This document shows, one piece after another, positions 11,096 through 22,035 of a DNA stretch of 64,000 nt (its first letter is position 1; each line of letters begins with the position of its first letter). Source of the stretch: Meghimatium bilineatum (lineage: Eukaryota; Mollusca; Gastropoda; Stylommatophora; Philomycidae); NCBI GenBank assembly GCA_034231615.1, contig CM067304.1, forward strand, positions 16,543,944-16,607,943, in the 5' to 3' direction. The translations under genes and the position numbers were made by a program. The notes beneath the pieces were generated by a model. It was given only the letters and a program-made list of their open reading frames with translations, had not been told where the DNA came from and ran no database searches.

Positions 11096-11989
11096 GATGA
11101 TAACCGCTACAGTTAAACAGTAATGTGGAGGTGGCACTTTGTGATGATAACCGCTACAGTTAAACAGTAATGTGGAGGTGGCACTTTGTGATGATAACCG
11201 CTACAGTTAAACAGTAATGTGGAGGTGGCACTTTGTGATGATAACCGCTACAGTTAAACAGTAATGTGGAGGTGGCACTTTGTGATGATAACTGCTACAG
11301 TTAAACAGTAATGTGGAGGTGGCACTTTGTGATGATAACCGCTACAGTTAAACAGTAATGTGGGGGTGGCACTTTGTGATGATAACTGCTACAGTTAAAC
11401 AGTAATGTGGAGGTGACACTTTGTGATGATAACTGTTACAGTTAAACAGTAATGTGGAGGTGGCACTTTGTGATGATAACTGTTACAGTTAAACAGTAAT
11501 GTGGAGGTGGCACTTTGTGATGATAACTGTTACAGTTAAACAGTAATGTGGAGGTGACACTTTGTGATGATAACTGTTACAGTTAAACAGTAATGTGGAG
11601 GTGACACTTTGTGATGATAACTGTTACAGTTAAACAGTAATGTGGAGGTGACACTTTGTGATGATAACTGTTACAGTTAAACAGTAATGTGGAGGTGGCA
11701 CTTTGTGATGATAACTGCTACAGTTAAACAGTAATGTGGAGGTGGCACTTTGTGATGATAACTGTTACAGTTAAACAGTAATGTGGAGGTGGCACTTTGT
11801 GATGATAACTGTTACAGTTAAACAGTAATGTGGAGGTGGCACTTTGTGATGATAACTGCTACAGTTAAACAGTAATGTGGAGGTGACACTTTGTGATGAT
11901 AACTGCTACAGTTAAACAGTAATGTGGAGGTGGCACTTTGTGATGATAACTGTTACAGTTAAACAGTAATGTGGAGGTGACACTTTGTG
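11096..11989. repeat. 47-base minisatellite, 19 units (copy A)
   Basis: The unit is GATGATAACCGCTACAGTTA plus AACAGTAATGTGGAGGTGGC plus ACTTTGT. Variants CCG/CTG/CTG-TT and GGC/GAC are ordered in blocks along the array. Copy B has thirteen units (35,756-36,366), dominated by one variant. Confidence 0.97.
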
Positions 11990-12036
11990 ATGATAACTAT
12001 CTGATTTAAAAGTCATTTGTTAAAATGATCCACGCA

Positions 12037-12058
12037 ACAATATATATATATATATATA
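12037..12058. repeat. TA microsatellite
   Basis: A run of (TA)n that is longer in copy A than in copy B (about 36,418-36,430). Confidence 0.9.
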
Positions 12059-12297
12059 ACCTGTATATGCTACCTGACAATGTTATGCGAAGAAAACATA
12101 CATTCTCTATTAACTTTTCTCTATTAACTATTATCTATATTTAAATTCTCTATTACTTCAAAATATTATTTTTATTATCTCAACGCAGGATAAATTTGAT
12201 GTATTGTTTATCTAGTTCCTGTCAAAACTGATGTTTTATAATCTTAATCCGTCTAAAACTTGATATTTTGTTACCTGGCTCCATATCAAATTATGTT

Positions 12298-12375
12298 CTT
12301 GATTCTTGATTAGAAAACTGGCCTCATGGCACGTGGGGCATTCCCATAAGTGCTCCGCCCTCTGTTCCAGCAGCC
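12298..12375 (-). mobile_element. LINE 3' tail of the (AATCAAG)n set
   Basis: TTCTTGATTCTTGATTAG followed by GGGCATTCCCATAAGTGCTC matches the 3' ends at 42,541, 62,178 and 62,860. Only the last ~80 bases are clearly shared. The following 12,375-12,560 is GC-rich and not recognised. Confidence 0.7.
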
Positions 12376-12639
12376 ATTGGACTCGATGGTGTTTCTAGTC
12401 CAATGCCGCCGAAACATACGTCGACATCATGGCACAACTCTGGCCCTTGCGACAGTTTTCTTTGTTGTTCCGCCCACCCACGCCGCGCCCGTAACTAGTT
12501 CAAGCACAACTAGTTCGGCATGTCGGAACAACATTGTAACTGTTATCGAAGGTTACGACTAAGTGATTTTATAGATGACGTGCCATGAAGCTTCTATAAG
12601 AAGATAACCTCAATATAAAGGCATGTCATCTACTAAGTT

Positions 12640-12930
12640 TTTCTGTTGCATGGTTGGTTTTTCAAATTATGTTTTCTTATCTACCTCCATGTCAAACTTG
12701 ATGGGTTTTTTATCTTCTTCCATGTCAAATTTGATGGGTTTTTTTTAAATCTTCTTCCATGTCAAATTTCATGTTCTGTTATCTTGCTCCATCTCATATT
12801 TTATGTTTTGATATTTTTATTCATGTGATGTTTTGTCATCATCCCCCGTGTCAAACGTGATGTTTGGCTACCTTCTTCCATGTTACTTTGTATGTTTCGT
12901 TGTCTTCCTCCATTGTTGAAGCGTTGTTGA
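12640..12930. repeat. Degenerate ~33-base repeat
   Basis: About eight diverged units around TTATCTTCTTCCATGTCAAA followed by TTTGATG. There is no coding content: the 60-codon frame here is repeat-derived. Confidence 0.75.
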
Positions 12931-13479
12931 CCTGTATTCGATTCAAGAACAATTATTGTAATGATGTGATTGTGTTGGCAGATGAATTCTGACAGATAAA
13001 ACCCATACAGAGGTTTTCAAGTGAATGACGACTCTTCCATTGCTACAATTGACGTCATCTCGTACCATATTTAACCAAATATAACAAATTTTATCCAAGC
13101 AAACATTTTGTAGAGTAAACATTTGTCGTGAGAAGTGAATGAAGCTTTGAATGGATATGTACGGTCATGTAAGTCCTGAATATTATGAATATTTTTAAAC
13201 TTGATGAGAATGGAGACACTGGTTCGTCTTAGTCAGATGACACTTTATCCTGACTAAATACCGTATTGATCTGCATAAAAAGTATACTTTGCCATGACTG
13301 TTAAATAGCGGTATTTTCTTTGAAGTTTTAGTATGCGCTTACAAATATTGCTTGTAGGAACTTATTCTCATTGCATCCTCACCCCATCACGGTGCTACCA
13401 ATGTCAAGTATGGACACTAACAACACAAGATAAAAGAAAGCATTTCACGATGTCAATCATTTCCAATACCGATGTTCTC
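12931..13479. other. Intergenic DNA, nothing recognised
   Basis: AT-rich with short frames only. Confidence 0.4.
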
Positions 13480-13870
13480 CCATGCCACAATGTTTAGTTG
13501 TCAAGAATCACCCCTCTTGCTTGTCAGCTTGCCTGTTGCTACGATATGTTCCATATTTCCTCTTTTCATGATGTGTACAGAAAATGTGGACTTTCTTTCT
13601 GTAGCCGCTAAACAACTCTCTATTGGAATTCTTCATTACCTTTTTATATGCCCATGATAACACTGTGCTATAATACCACATCTCTGCTGCCTCTATATAA
13701 TTTTTTTCATATTCTGATGAGTGTCTTAGAATCACTCCCATACATCAGAATTGCTTCTATTTCTATATCTTCTTCTTCATCGTTCATTCTCAAACTCCCA
13801 CTGGATATCTTTTGTAGATGGACTATGGTTCTATTAGATTTCCATAAGGATGTAGTCCAGAGAATGTAAT
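13480..13870 (-). mobile_element. Decayed LINE fragment
   Basis: Minus-strand pieces EAILMYGSDSKTLIRI and IEAAEMWYYSTVLSW match the LINE patterns (I/L)LTYGSExWT and EMWxxRRMLxISW, in two frames. Family uncertain. Confidence 0.6.
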
Positions 13871-13879
13871 TGCGTTGTG

Positions 13880-13935
13880 TCGCCTTTTTATTTGCGCCAA
13901 ATGGCTCGACACATCCGTCTTCGGTGGATAATTCT
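13880..13935 (-). mobile_element. Fragment of the CGACACATCCG dispersed repeat
   Basis: TGGCTCGACACATCCGTCTT is the reverse complement of the core of the SINE-like element seen whole at 61,243-61,521. Other pieces lie at 26,300, 48,930 and 54,975. Confidence 0.5.
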
Positions 13936-14570
13936 ATATAATTTCTGAGAACTCTGCTTCTCATCTGTGCGTGGGTGTGTGTGTGAAATACTTGTGCAAC
14001 TATTAATATCTCAACCCAATATAAGGCTGTGTTACTTAAAGCATTTACTTTCCAGAAAACTATTAACTGATTACTATAAATGGGCCTTCTTAAATAACTA
14101 GCTTGTATATATGCGAGCTCCTCTAGGCAAATACCTCAGGCGAAGTTCTCACATCCCAGTTAGAAATATCAGCGCCGCAGGCTGAAAATCTACAACACTT
14201 AACAGCTCATAGCCAATCACTAACTGATTCCCATGCTGCCCGCAGGACTTCATTAGCCATAGCCCTGTTTAAATTATTAGCGCCCCATTCCTAGAATAGA
14301 TACACGAGCCCAATGTGGCCTTGGCGAGCGGCCTCACACAGGGCTACATTAGGTATCATTTTTGTAATATTAAGTATAATTTGTCTTCCTTGAGATGGAT
14401 AGGCCACCACAGCCTAAGTATGGACAGCTGGGATTGCCGTAAATAGGGTTGAAACTAAGCAACATGCGCTGCCTGCTGCCGGGCCAGGGATTGCAACGTG
14501 CGTAGGTCTGCCATGAATCCTGATAGTTACAAATGGCCAGCTTGTATTAGAAATGTAACGCGTTGTATAC
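13936..14570. other. Intergenic DNA, nothing recognised
   Basis: Base composition becomes more balanced after about 14,110. No homology is recognised. Confidence 0.4.
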
Positions 14571-14858
14571 ATGCAATGCAGGGTAAAATACATGCCGATG
14601 GCTAACCCTCGGCTCCACAGAGCTTTGCGGCAAGAGCTGACTAGGGAATTATTGATGGATACATCTCCGCAGACTGCAGAAAAGTGCAAGAACACGGAGA
14701 TATTCGGCTGTGGTGTGTGTATAGAAAATGTGTATAGTCTGTGGCATGCTTGTGGTTATTATAAGGTAGCACACCGAGATAATATGTGTAAGCATAGAGC
14801 TCGTGAAAAGGAGGCTGATCGCCCTCCAGACGTTGTGATTCCTATTAGAAATGTGTGA
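14571..14858 (+). CDS. Unrecognised open frame, 95 codons, cysteine/histidine-rich
   Basis: I do not recognise this frame. The residues around FGCGVCIENVY, HACGYY and NMCKHRAREKE hold several Cys and His and could bind zinc, but no named finger fits. It is the first of three plus-strand frames in a 1.1 kb block whose base composition is more even than the AT-rich DNA around it. That suggests real coding ancestry, either host or an integrated virus. It ends inside an 18-base tandem repeat. It may be an exon or a fossil piece; I do not join it to its neighbours. Confidence 0.35.
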   Translation: MQCRVKYMPMANPRLHRALRQELTRELLMDTSPQTAEKCKNTEIFGCGVCIENVYSLWHACGYYKVAHRDNMCKHRAREKEADRPPDVVIPIRNV

Positions 14859-14942
14859 CATATTAGAAATGTGTGACATATTAGAAATGTGTGACATATT
14901 AGAAATGTGTGACATATTAGAAATCTGTGACATATTAGATAC
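14850..14942. repeat. 18-base tandem repeat, five units
   Basis: The unit is ATTAGAAATGTGTGACAT. A similar TATTAGAAATGT occurs at about 14,545, so the array may have grown from local sequence. It separates two unrecognised open frames. Confidence 0.9.
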
Positions 14943-14944
14943 CG

Positions 14945-15424
14945 TTGTCTAAGAAAAACGTGTGGGCAAGAATGTCTCGTAGAAGTCGGAAGCCAATCTG
15001 GTTTACAACTTCAGAAATTATAGAAGCCTGTAGAAATGCCATCTCTTCGGCCGATGGCCACCCGCTGTCAAGAGCCTTCAGTATCGGTACGAAGCCTCGC
15101 ATAGCAAATATTGTCCTACATTTAACCGTTTACTGTACTGTCTCTGTGAAAGAAATAGCTCCGCTTAGAGTACAGATAAAAAATGAAAAATATGTGGGCA
15201 GCATAGAGACCTTAGGTGACGTAGAAGTGCTTCGTCTGAATGCACAACGTAAGACTAATGATGCCGCATACAAGAAACGCAATCACAAACTTGCAATCAA
15301 TATCCAGAAATATGCTTGCAGTGCAACAAGTGGGGAAACCCTAGAGCTGAAGCACCGGTGTTGCTCCGAATATTTCAGAGTAATCGAGTACCTACAACAA
15401 TTCTTCAGAGACGAAATCCTGTAA
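14945..15424 (+). CDS. Unrecognised open frame, 159 codons
   Basis: This is one of the longest plus-strand frames here not explained by a repeat or LINE. The first 18 residues are basic (KKNVWARMSRRSRKP). There is a predicted mixed alpha/beta body with no membrane segment and a cysteine pair near the end (KHRCCSEYF). No family is recognised. The next open frame begins 18 bases downstream. A splice-bounded exon, an endogenous viral fragment or chance are all possible. Length and composition favour coding ancestry. Confidence 0.4.
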   Translation: MSKKNVWARMSRRSRKPIWFTTSEIIEACRNAISSADGHPLSRAFSIGTKPRIANIVLHLTVYCTVSVKEIAPLRVQIKNEKYVGSIETLGDVEVLRLNAQRKTNDAAYKKRNHKLAINIQKYACSATSGETLELKHRCCSEYFRVIEYLQQFFRDEIL

Positions 15425-15442
15425 TACCTGGATTCTTTCCAG

Positions 15443-15673
15443 ATGGGCGAAGCAATAGATAGTGATGGAGCGGATGACCCCAGTACGTTTATTTTGGTCC
15501 AAAATACAAAAATTGTGCCTATGATACAATTGTATGCAGCAAAAAACACAGTCAGACTGGCTAACCCTATTTGTCGCATCTCCATTCCATTTGACGGAGA
15601 AGAGAAAGCAAGAGCTAGGATCTATGGCAGTGCAACGTACTACAAAGATGCAGACTGGGCCACCAAGTATTAA
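15443..15673 (+). CDS. Unrecognised open frame, 76 codons
   Basis: Third frame of the block. It contains DSDGADDPSTF and VRLANPICRISIPFDGEE. No family is recognised. The block appears to decay after this point, and from about 15,900 the DNA matches the tail of a dispersed SINE-like repeat. Interpretation is as for the neighbouring frame; low confidence that it is expressed. Confidence 0.3.
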   Translation: MGEAIDSDGADDPSTFILVQNTKIVPMIQLYAAKNTVRLANPICRISIPFDGEEKARARIYGSATYYKDADWATKY

Positions 15674-15894
15674 CATCTGCTGCTCGGTGGGGAGCTAGTG
15701 TCAGAGCACAACTGTCATCTCCTTGCACCGCGTTTGATCTGTAGCAGTATTTCGAAGTTGACAGCAGTCTGCATTTTGCAGATTGGTCTCTCTTTGCCTG
15801 CAGAGTTGGAATTGTTGACAGTGGAGCCATCCCCACCGTAACACAGCATAAGTCTTGCAGATATCTTTCCCGATGATGAACATGTGTAGACACT

Positions 15895-15990
15895 GTGCAA
15901 GAAGAATTCTTTGGACTACATCCTGCTAACTTTCAGGAGTTTGAGAATGAATGGAGAAGTGCAACAAACAGACATAATACACCAAATGAT
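15895..15990 (+). mobile_element. 3' end of the SINE-like repeat
   Basis: GGACTACATCCTGCTAACTT followed by TCAGGAGTTTGAGAATGAAT matches the 3' part of the element at 61,243-61,521. Confidence 0.6.
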
Positions 15991-16371
15991 TTCCGGAACG
16001 AACGAAGAAGATTAAAGTTATGATATATCAGGGAATTTTACATACACATAGAATAGCGACTAACTTGGCCCTTGGAGGCAACTTGGCAGGCACTTGAGTT
16101 TTGAGCATATATGCATAATTTGTGAGAGGGGGCAATTTAGCCACAAAATTTGAAACTTTTCTGAAATATGTCACTACTATGTCTTATGGTGAGCAGTAAC
16201 AACAGTACTAAAAGAATAGCGATACTACGTAACATGTGTTGTGGGTCAAAGGGCATGAGCCCATGGACCGCTGGATCAGCAACCAACCAACCAACCAACG
16301 TAACATGTGGACGTCAAACACGCTAAGAAACACCACAAAAATCAGGTTGTTCAACTCAATGCATACGTAAG
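15991..16371. other. Intergenic DNA with a dispersed-element end
   Basis: At 16,240-16,300 GGTCAAAGGGCATGAGCCCA and TGGACCGCTGGATC followed by (AACC)n match 38,478-38,520 and, in part, 50,560-50,592. This is the 3' end of an unnamed interspersed element. Nothing else is recognised. Confidence 0.5.
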
Positions 16372-16475
16372 CCCGTTATAACGGGACAGAGCCGGCACCC
16401 TTTAAGGACGTAAGCCCGTTATAACGGGACAGAGCCGGCACCCTTTAAGGACGTAGGCTCGTTATAATGGGACTC
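16372..16475. repeat. 43-base repeat with a palindromic core
   Basis: About 2.3 units. Each contains CCCGTTATAACGGG, a perfect 14-base palindrome, followed by ACAGAGCCGGCACCCTTTAA. The last unit has decayed (CTCGTTATAATGGG). Confidence 0.9.
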
Positions 16476-16714
16476 CATATATATAACCTCCAAATTGGCC
16501 TTGTTTGGTTCGTAAATAACAAGTATTATTGTTCTTACAATTCTTATATTTTTATATTGCATATGAATTTCACATTCAATTATCTTTCTTTTGATACCTT
16601 AAATGACTTTCCATAGCTAATACTTTGTTTTCAGGAAGCTTGCGCCTGAATCATGATGGGGTCCAAAAAGTGAGCCTAAAATTAATTACGTCTAAACCCC
16701 GGGTATAATTACGT

Positions 16715-17191
16715 GTTGAAAGAGTTAACTTCAACATCATCCCTATTCTATCATATGGATGCGACAGTCGGAAAGCCACAAAAGCCACATATAAGAGACT
16801 AGACTCCTTTGAAAACAAATGCATACGTACCATTCTGAATGTTAAGTGGAGTGACTTTAAATCTAACACTACTATAAGAGAGGAAAGCAAACAAACCTAT
16901 ATATCTTCCTTCATTAGACAAAGACGTTGGACTTACATCAGCCATGTTCTCAGAATGAACAGCCTAAGAATTCCCCAGCAGTCACTATATTGGGTGCCAC
17001 CTGGAGTAAGAAGAAGAAGGAGACCTAGAGAAACTCTACGAAGAACCATTAATAGAGAAGGCATGTCAATTGACTTAAACAACACGCAATAATTGAAAGA
17101 ACTGGCAACACAAAGACAGAAATAGAAAGCTATGGTTTATGCCCTATGCGCCGCCTATGGCCCTGGAGGAACATAACATAACATAACATAA
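16715..17191 (+). mobile_element. LINE 3' fragment, (ACATA)n tail
   Basis: The plus strand reads PILSYGCDSRKATKATYKRL, FENKCIRTILNVKWSDFKSN, then RRRRPRETLRRTINREG. This is the C-terminal domain of the set also seen at 43,949-45,008. It is 5'-truncated. The tail AACATAACATAACATAAC ends at about 17,191. A few internal stops near the C terminus mark it as inactive. Confidence 0.88.
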
Positions 17192-17260
17192 CAATACTGT
17201 TTTTCTTCCATGCATGTCGTAAGATGCGACTACGGAGGTTAAGATGGGAACTTCATTATG
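17192..17260 (+). mobile_element. 5' part of the SINE-like repeat
   Basis: CTTCCATGCATGTCGTAAGA plus TGCGACTACGGAGG matches 61,300-61,335, abutting the LINE tail. Confidence 0.6.
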
Positions 17261-18964
17261 TTCGATTAACATTTGTAGGCATAATCAAGCATGTTGTTAA
17301 GCTTTGCTAATATTACCGAACATAGTGTTGACTGGCCACGCCTAATTCCTGCGTGAGCCTCCCCGCGACTTATGCTCGATTCTGGCCCTGGTTTTTCTGA
17401 GCTATGTTGTTTACGATGTTAACATGGACATGTTGTTGTGGTCCTTAAACAAGTGCTAAGCAATTTGTATAAGCAAAAAATATAACAGAATAATAACAGA
17501 ATACAGCAGAAGTGCTCATGGCTGGTGAGTGTTGCTAAGAAGTGTGCTCCAGAAGTGCTCATAGCTAAACCCTTACGAGGGCAGAGAAGTGATATTAATG
17601 CTATACATTTGTAATATATTTGCTTAGCATATGTGTAGCATTTGTTATATATTTGAGGTTTATTGCTGTACTGCGACGTGCCCCTGGCTGTGTTGGCGTG
17701 ATATAATCACAGCCTTTCAAGTGACTGGAGAGAACATGTGGTTTGCCACTTGAGGGACTTGCGGCGCTTATAATAGCACGTCAAAGATAATATGAGTTCA
17801 CCATCTCAATTGCTTAGTTTGTAAATATATCTCCGCCTCACGATAAACTCAGCAATTGAGATGGTGAATTTGATGACAGACATTATTTGGCTGAAGTAGG
17901 CCAAACTATAGATGTTCTCGGTATGTGTATTCTGAAAGCCGTATCTTGTTACAGTCATTTAGTATAGTGTTTCTGTAAGAGGACAACATGTTGACCAAAT
18001 GTTAAATCACTCTATACTATAGAACTGTGTCAAGACGTGGCTTTTAGAAGGCACATGTTATTACAGTTATTTAATCAGGAGACTTCAGAAGCCGAACTAC
18101 ACCACCATTATAACAGAAGTACAACATAGAAGCACACAAATATAACTCCACTCAAACATAAAATGCAGATACAACATAGAATACCAATCAGAGCTATTTT
18201 ATTATTTTAATATCATCTAATTTGCACAATAAATAAGTATGACTGATTGCTGTCAACAAAACGCATTAGATGGTTTCATGCCCGAAACTTGGCCTGGTTA
18301 GAATAAATTGTCTTTCTTGAACATCTAGAATACCAATAGAGGTCCACTTAGGTTCTTCACAGCCTTCACTTGCCAGTGCTAAATAAAATAATATGAAGCA
18401 GGTTTTACATTATTTAAAAAGCTTCGAAAGGGCATTCTCGAGACTAACCACCCTGAGATTCCGTCTACTGGCTAGTTATTTTCATAATGTGTCATTCATT
18501 CGCATGGCTTCTCACAGTCCATATCAAGACCTCCAGTAGCCACTTTCACGGCTTCAAGTCAGCTAGACAACAACAGACTGGGCAATATGAGGACGCTAGA
18601 ACAACCACCAATCACCCAAATCACAATAAATAAAGACACCTAGACAATGTACGCCCTCTCAAAATAATTGCTGTACTATAATATAAATACAAATAAAAAG
18701 GTCAGGTTATATATTAATAAACGTCACCAAGCTCAAATAAAACCATCTGCTCTTAGGTTGAAAGATATGGAACAGAGAGATACTGCTCTGAAAATAAACA
18801 AAGGATTTCACCAGGCAACTTGTGCGCGTTGAAGTCTTCACAAACCAATAGCATCTCTCTAGGCAGCTCTTACATGTAACTGGGAAAATACCAGTATGAT
18901 TTCGGTGCAGATCATATAGTTGTACACAGATAAAACATAATCTGATACTGATAAATCAATATTA
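17261..18964. other. Intergenic DNA with one strong hairpin
   Basis: No gene is recognised in about 1.7 kb. At 17,797-17,814 and 17,851-17,868 there is a perfect 18-base inverted repeat (see separate entry). The rest is AT-rich with short frames. Confidence 0.5.
17797..17868. other. 18-base perfect inverted repeat, 36-base loop
   Basis: TTCACCATCTCAATTGCT and its exact reverse complement are separated by 36 bases. It could be a fold-back RNA, a miRNA-like precursor or the remnant of a small inverted-repeat transposon. No neighbouring ORF explains it. Confidence 0.7.
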
Positions 18965-19080
18965 GACTCACATCTCTTGTTGAAAGGGCGTGGAATGTAC
19001 AGCTGTTAATCCCTGTATAAAGAGAACGGGTCTGGTGAAAGTATACATCCCTGTCTAAGTCCTTGTTTTATTTGTTGAAA
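18965..19080 (-). mobile_element. LINE reverse-transcriptase motif B fragment
   Basis: The minus strand reads GLRQGCILSPDPFSLY, the motif B region of LINE reverse transcriptases (GxxQGxxLSPxLF). Only about 100 bases are readable. A near-copy of its left flank (TGTTGAAAGG-CGTGGAATGT) is repeated at 18,977 and 19,073. Confidence 0.65.
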
Positions 19081-19839
19081 GGACGTGGAATGTTAGAGAT
19101 GTTAATTCTAAACAAAATAACCAAAGGGCTGTTATCATAACTCCAATACAGCAACATTTATTTTTTTTAAACTGGGCTTGATGTATCGATATGTGAGACT
19201 GCGAACGAGTAGAAAATGTTTAATTAGTTGAACACTTTGAACATATGAAAAGTCACGTGACTGTTTCCAACTTAACAGGAAAATTGAAAAATGTGGAGCA
19301 GAATAATATAAATAGCATGAATCCATGAATTATTGAAGAGAAATAAAAAAACCATTGAATAAGATTCGTTCAGCTGAGATTAATTCGCTCGAAATATCTA
19401 GCTGAATTCTCAAGCATTGGAAGGTGGAAGGGTGGTTCTCAAAAAATTTAGGGAAAACATGCAGGGATCTGAGACAAAAACGGCATGGGTTATAAGAAAT
19501 GAACGCCAGTACGCGAAACGGAAGGTTGTGGACAGACAGAATATCTAACGCCACATGTAATGGACATGAAATAATTGACTGTATATGAAAGACAAATCTG
19601 TGGACATACGGGATGTAGAAGAAGTATACAAAAACACAGTAAGTTAACATCAAAATAAACAAAAGATTCCACGTTCCAGTATCACATCCGTGACCTCATC
19701 AACACAAGACAAATGACTAACAGCTAAATAACGGAGTATAACTGAAAACTAGTAACAGCAACAGACTGTGATGGTTCCAAGACTTAACATTTACCCCATA
19801 CTGTTATATCCTACACTTCAGCACAGACAAGAACTCATA
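19081..19839. other. Intergenic DNA, nothing recognised
   Basis: Short minus-strand frames only. No gene is supported. Confidence 0.4.
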
Positions 19840-22035
19840 ATTCACAAAAGTAGTATTCTTCATGCATAATAGGCCTCGGGTGAGACGAGTGAGGTTTTAT
19901 AACCCAAGGAACAAAATACTGGTTACGGAGAGGTCTGCAAGGGTCGTACCATGCCGCGTCAGGTTACTTATCTGGATAATATATAATCCAGAGAACAAAA
20001 TACTGGTCGTGCAAAGACCATACTGAGGTCGTAAAAGGTCACAGCATGCCGAGTCCTGTTATTTATCTGGATAATATATACCACAAATAAAAATATACGG
20101 GTCGTGCAAAGGGTGTTATGTTGGCTTTTTCCTCCGAAACATTTCCACTGTGTTTTCTGGTTGTGTGAACCCGGTACAACAACGGATAATACAGACACGT
20201 TGTGTCATTAATCACACATGCCATCATGGTCATATCTGTTTAGCAGTCATTTTCTGCTGATTGTAGAAAGTTCGTGCAGGTGTAACATAAAACGGTGAAC
20301 GCGTAGGGTCATGGAGCGGGAGTATACTGGATAGGCAACGGGTGGGTAAGCATGCTTATGTAGATATCAAACATATTATATAAATATATATATATATATA
20401 TATCGTCGAATGTAGTATTATTTGCTTTATAAGCTCAATAGCGTATACTATTTTTGCTGGACATGCTAAACAGAGTTAACCCCTTGCCATCATTGACAGC
20501 TGACACCCATAAATAACTGATAAGGTGGTAAATAAATTCCACGAACTCAGCCGATCTTATCACCCAGACATAAATCACCCGATTGTCAAGGAAATAACAC
20601 AGTTTTTAATACGCGGAAATGTTGCTGGATATCCATAAAATAAGTAGTAGTACATGGTCAGCTAAACACAATAACGAAAATAAAACTACGCCTGTTTGGT
20701 CATATAAAGAGACATAACTGTTTAGAAAGACAAATAATGGAGGGAAGAGTACCTGGGAAGAGAGATTCTACAATGAATAACATATTCTTAGTATGTTTTC
20801 ACTAGGGTCTTCAACTATGTTCTCAGTCGCCCCTTCAATAATGTTATCTCTGTGTTTTAAGCTATTCTTCTCTACCAACAAGGCTAGTATTAACATATTC
20901 TCATAGCGAAAACATCATATTTATCAATTTTCTAAATTATCAGGCTATACGAAACCACATTTCACCACAATTGCACTAATGTTATAACGTGTTTGACAAG
21001 TTTTTATTTTTGGAACACCATAATTTATCACCTTTCACAACTAGACAAACTACTTTTAGCACTTTTCAAAATGATCAAAGACACTTGTTGACACTTTTCT
21101 ATTCTTGAAGTAGTGTATTTCACGACTTTTATGTGCCACAGGGCGATAAAAATCACGATACTTCCATTTAACAAACGTCATGTTTTGTCAGATGTCTAAA
21201 GTATCAGATCATACGAAACCACTTCTCACTAACACCACAGCGCATTTGGCATGTTTTCTATTTGTGTGACTTCATCATTTATCACTCTTTCAACTAAGCA
21301 AGTCACGTTTAGTGATTTTCGTTATGTTTTATCACTTTTCTGAATTAACAGGCCATACAAAACCACATTTCAATACTGTAGCAATAACACCATAACGTAT
21401 TTGTAATGTTCCTATTTGTGGACCTTCATCATTTATCAGTTTTTCACAACTAAGAAAACCACTTTTAGTGATTTTTGTTATGTTATATCAGTTTTACAAA
21501 TTATCATACCATATCTAACCGACTTGAAATACTTTTGCACTAACAACACAACACATTTTGATATATTCTTTATTTGTGGGCCTGCGTTATTTATCACTTT
21601 TTCACAACGTCCACTTTTAGCGATGTTCGTTATGTTTTATCATATGTCTAAGTTATCATACCATACAAAACCATTTTTCAGTACGTTTCAATTAACAACA
21701 CAACTATTGTCATGTTTCTATCTGTGAGACTTCATCATTTATCATATTTTCACAACTAGGCAGGTTTGTGGTTGCACCTTTTGGTATGATAAAAAGCAAT
21801 ATTTGTCACATTTCTATAGTTACAGTTGCGCATATCACGACATTTATGCACAAAACAGAGTTCCGATGACCATATTTCCATATGGCAAACTTATGTTTTA
21901 TCAATTTTTGCGCCCAGTGTAGCAGAGACAGCATGGGGTCTTGCATTTTGTGTTAGGACGAAAAAACGTCATCGTTCTTGATGTTGATTATCAAATTTTT
22001 ATCGTCATATATACACAATTACAGATAAAATTCAA
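19840..22035 (+). repeat. Foldback element, left arm
   Basis: From outside in: two ~95-base subrepeats (GGATAATATATA, ACAAAATACTGG, GGTCGT-CATGCC); a block with GGGTGTTATGTTGG and TGTGAACCCGGT; (TA)n at about 20,385; a conserved 250-base block (20,400-20,650); a LINE scrap (20,661-20,755); then three to four ~300-base subrepeats rich in TTTATCACTTTTCACAACTA and CATACGAAACCACATTTCA. About 2.2 kb, shorter than the right arm by several inner units. Confidence 0.88.
20661..20755 (+). mobile_element. LINE scrap inside the foldback left arm
   Basis: The plus strand reads KLRLFGHIKRHNCLERQIME plus GRVPGKRDST, a LINE C-terminal motif (LRWFGHVxRxxxLxKxxLxGxVxGxRxRGRP). The right arm lacks it at the mirrored position (about 25,185-25,215), so it inserted or was captured after the arms formed. 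Confidence 0.72.

Larger units (their letters stand above)
1..12127. repeat. Segmental duplication, copy A
   Basis: Colinear with 27,330-36,499 (copy B), position 1 matching 27,330, so the left edge lies outside the window. The match ends sharply after the shared CTCTATTAA at 12,127 and 36,499. Single-base differences are sparse over kilobases. Copy A alone has LINEs at 4,487-6,655 and 8,424-8,881 and an extra block at about 455-637. Copy B alone has a large 41-base array. The minisatellites differ in unit number. A false tandem duplication made by the assembler (two haplotypes laid end to end) is the main alternative. Confidence 0.93.

Noticed and set aside
10304-11989. CRISPR-like look of regular repeats
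   Set aside because: Units are head-to-tail without unique spacers, and the genome is animal.
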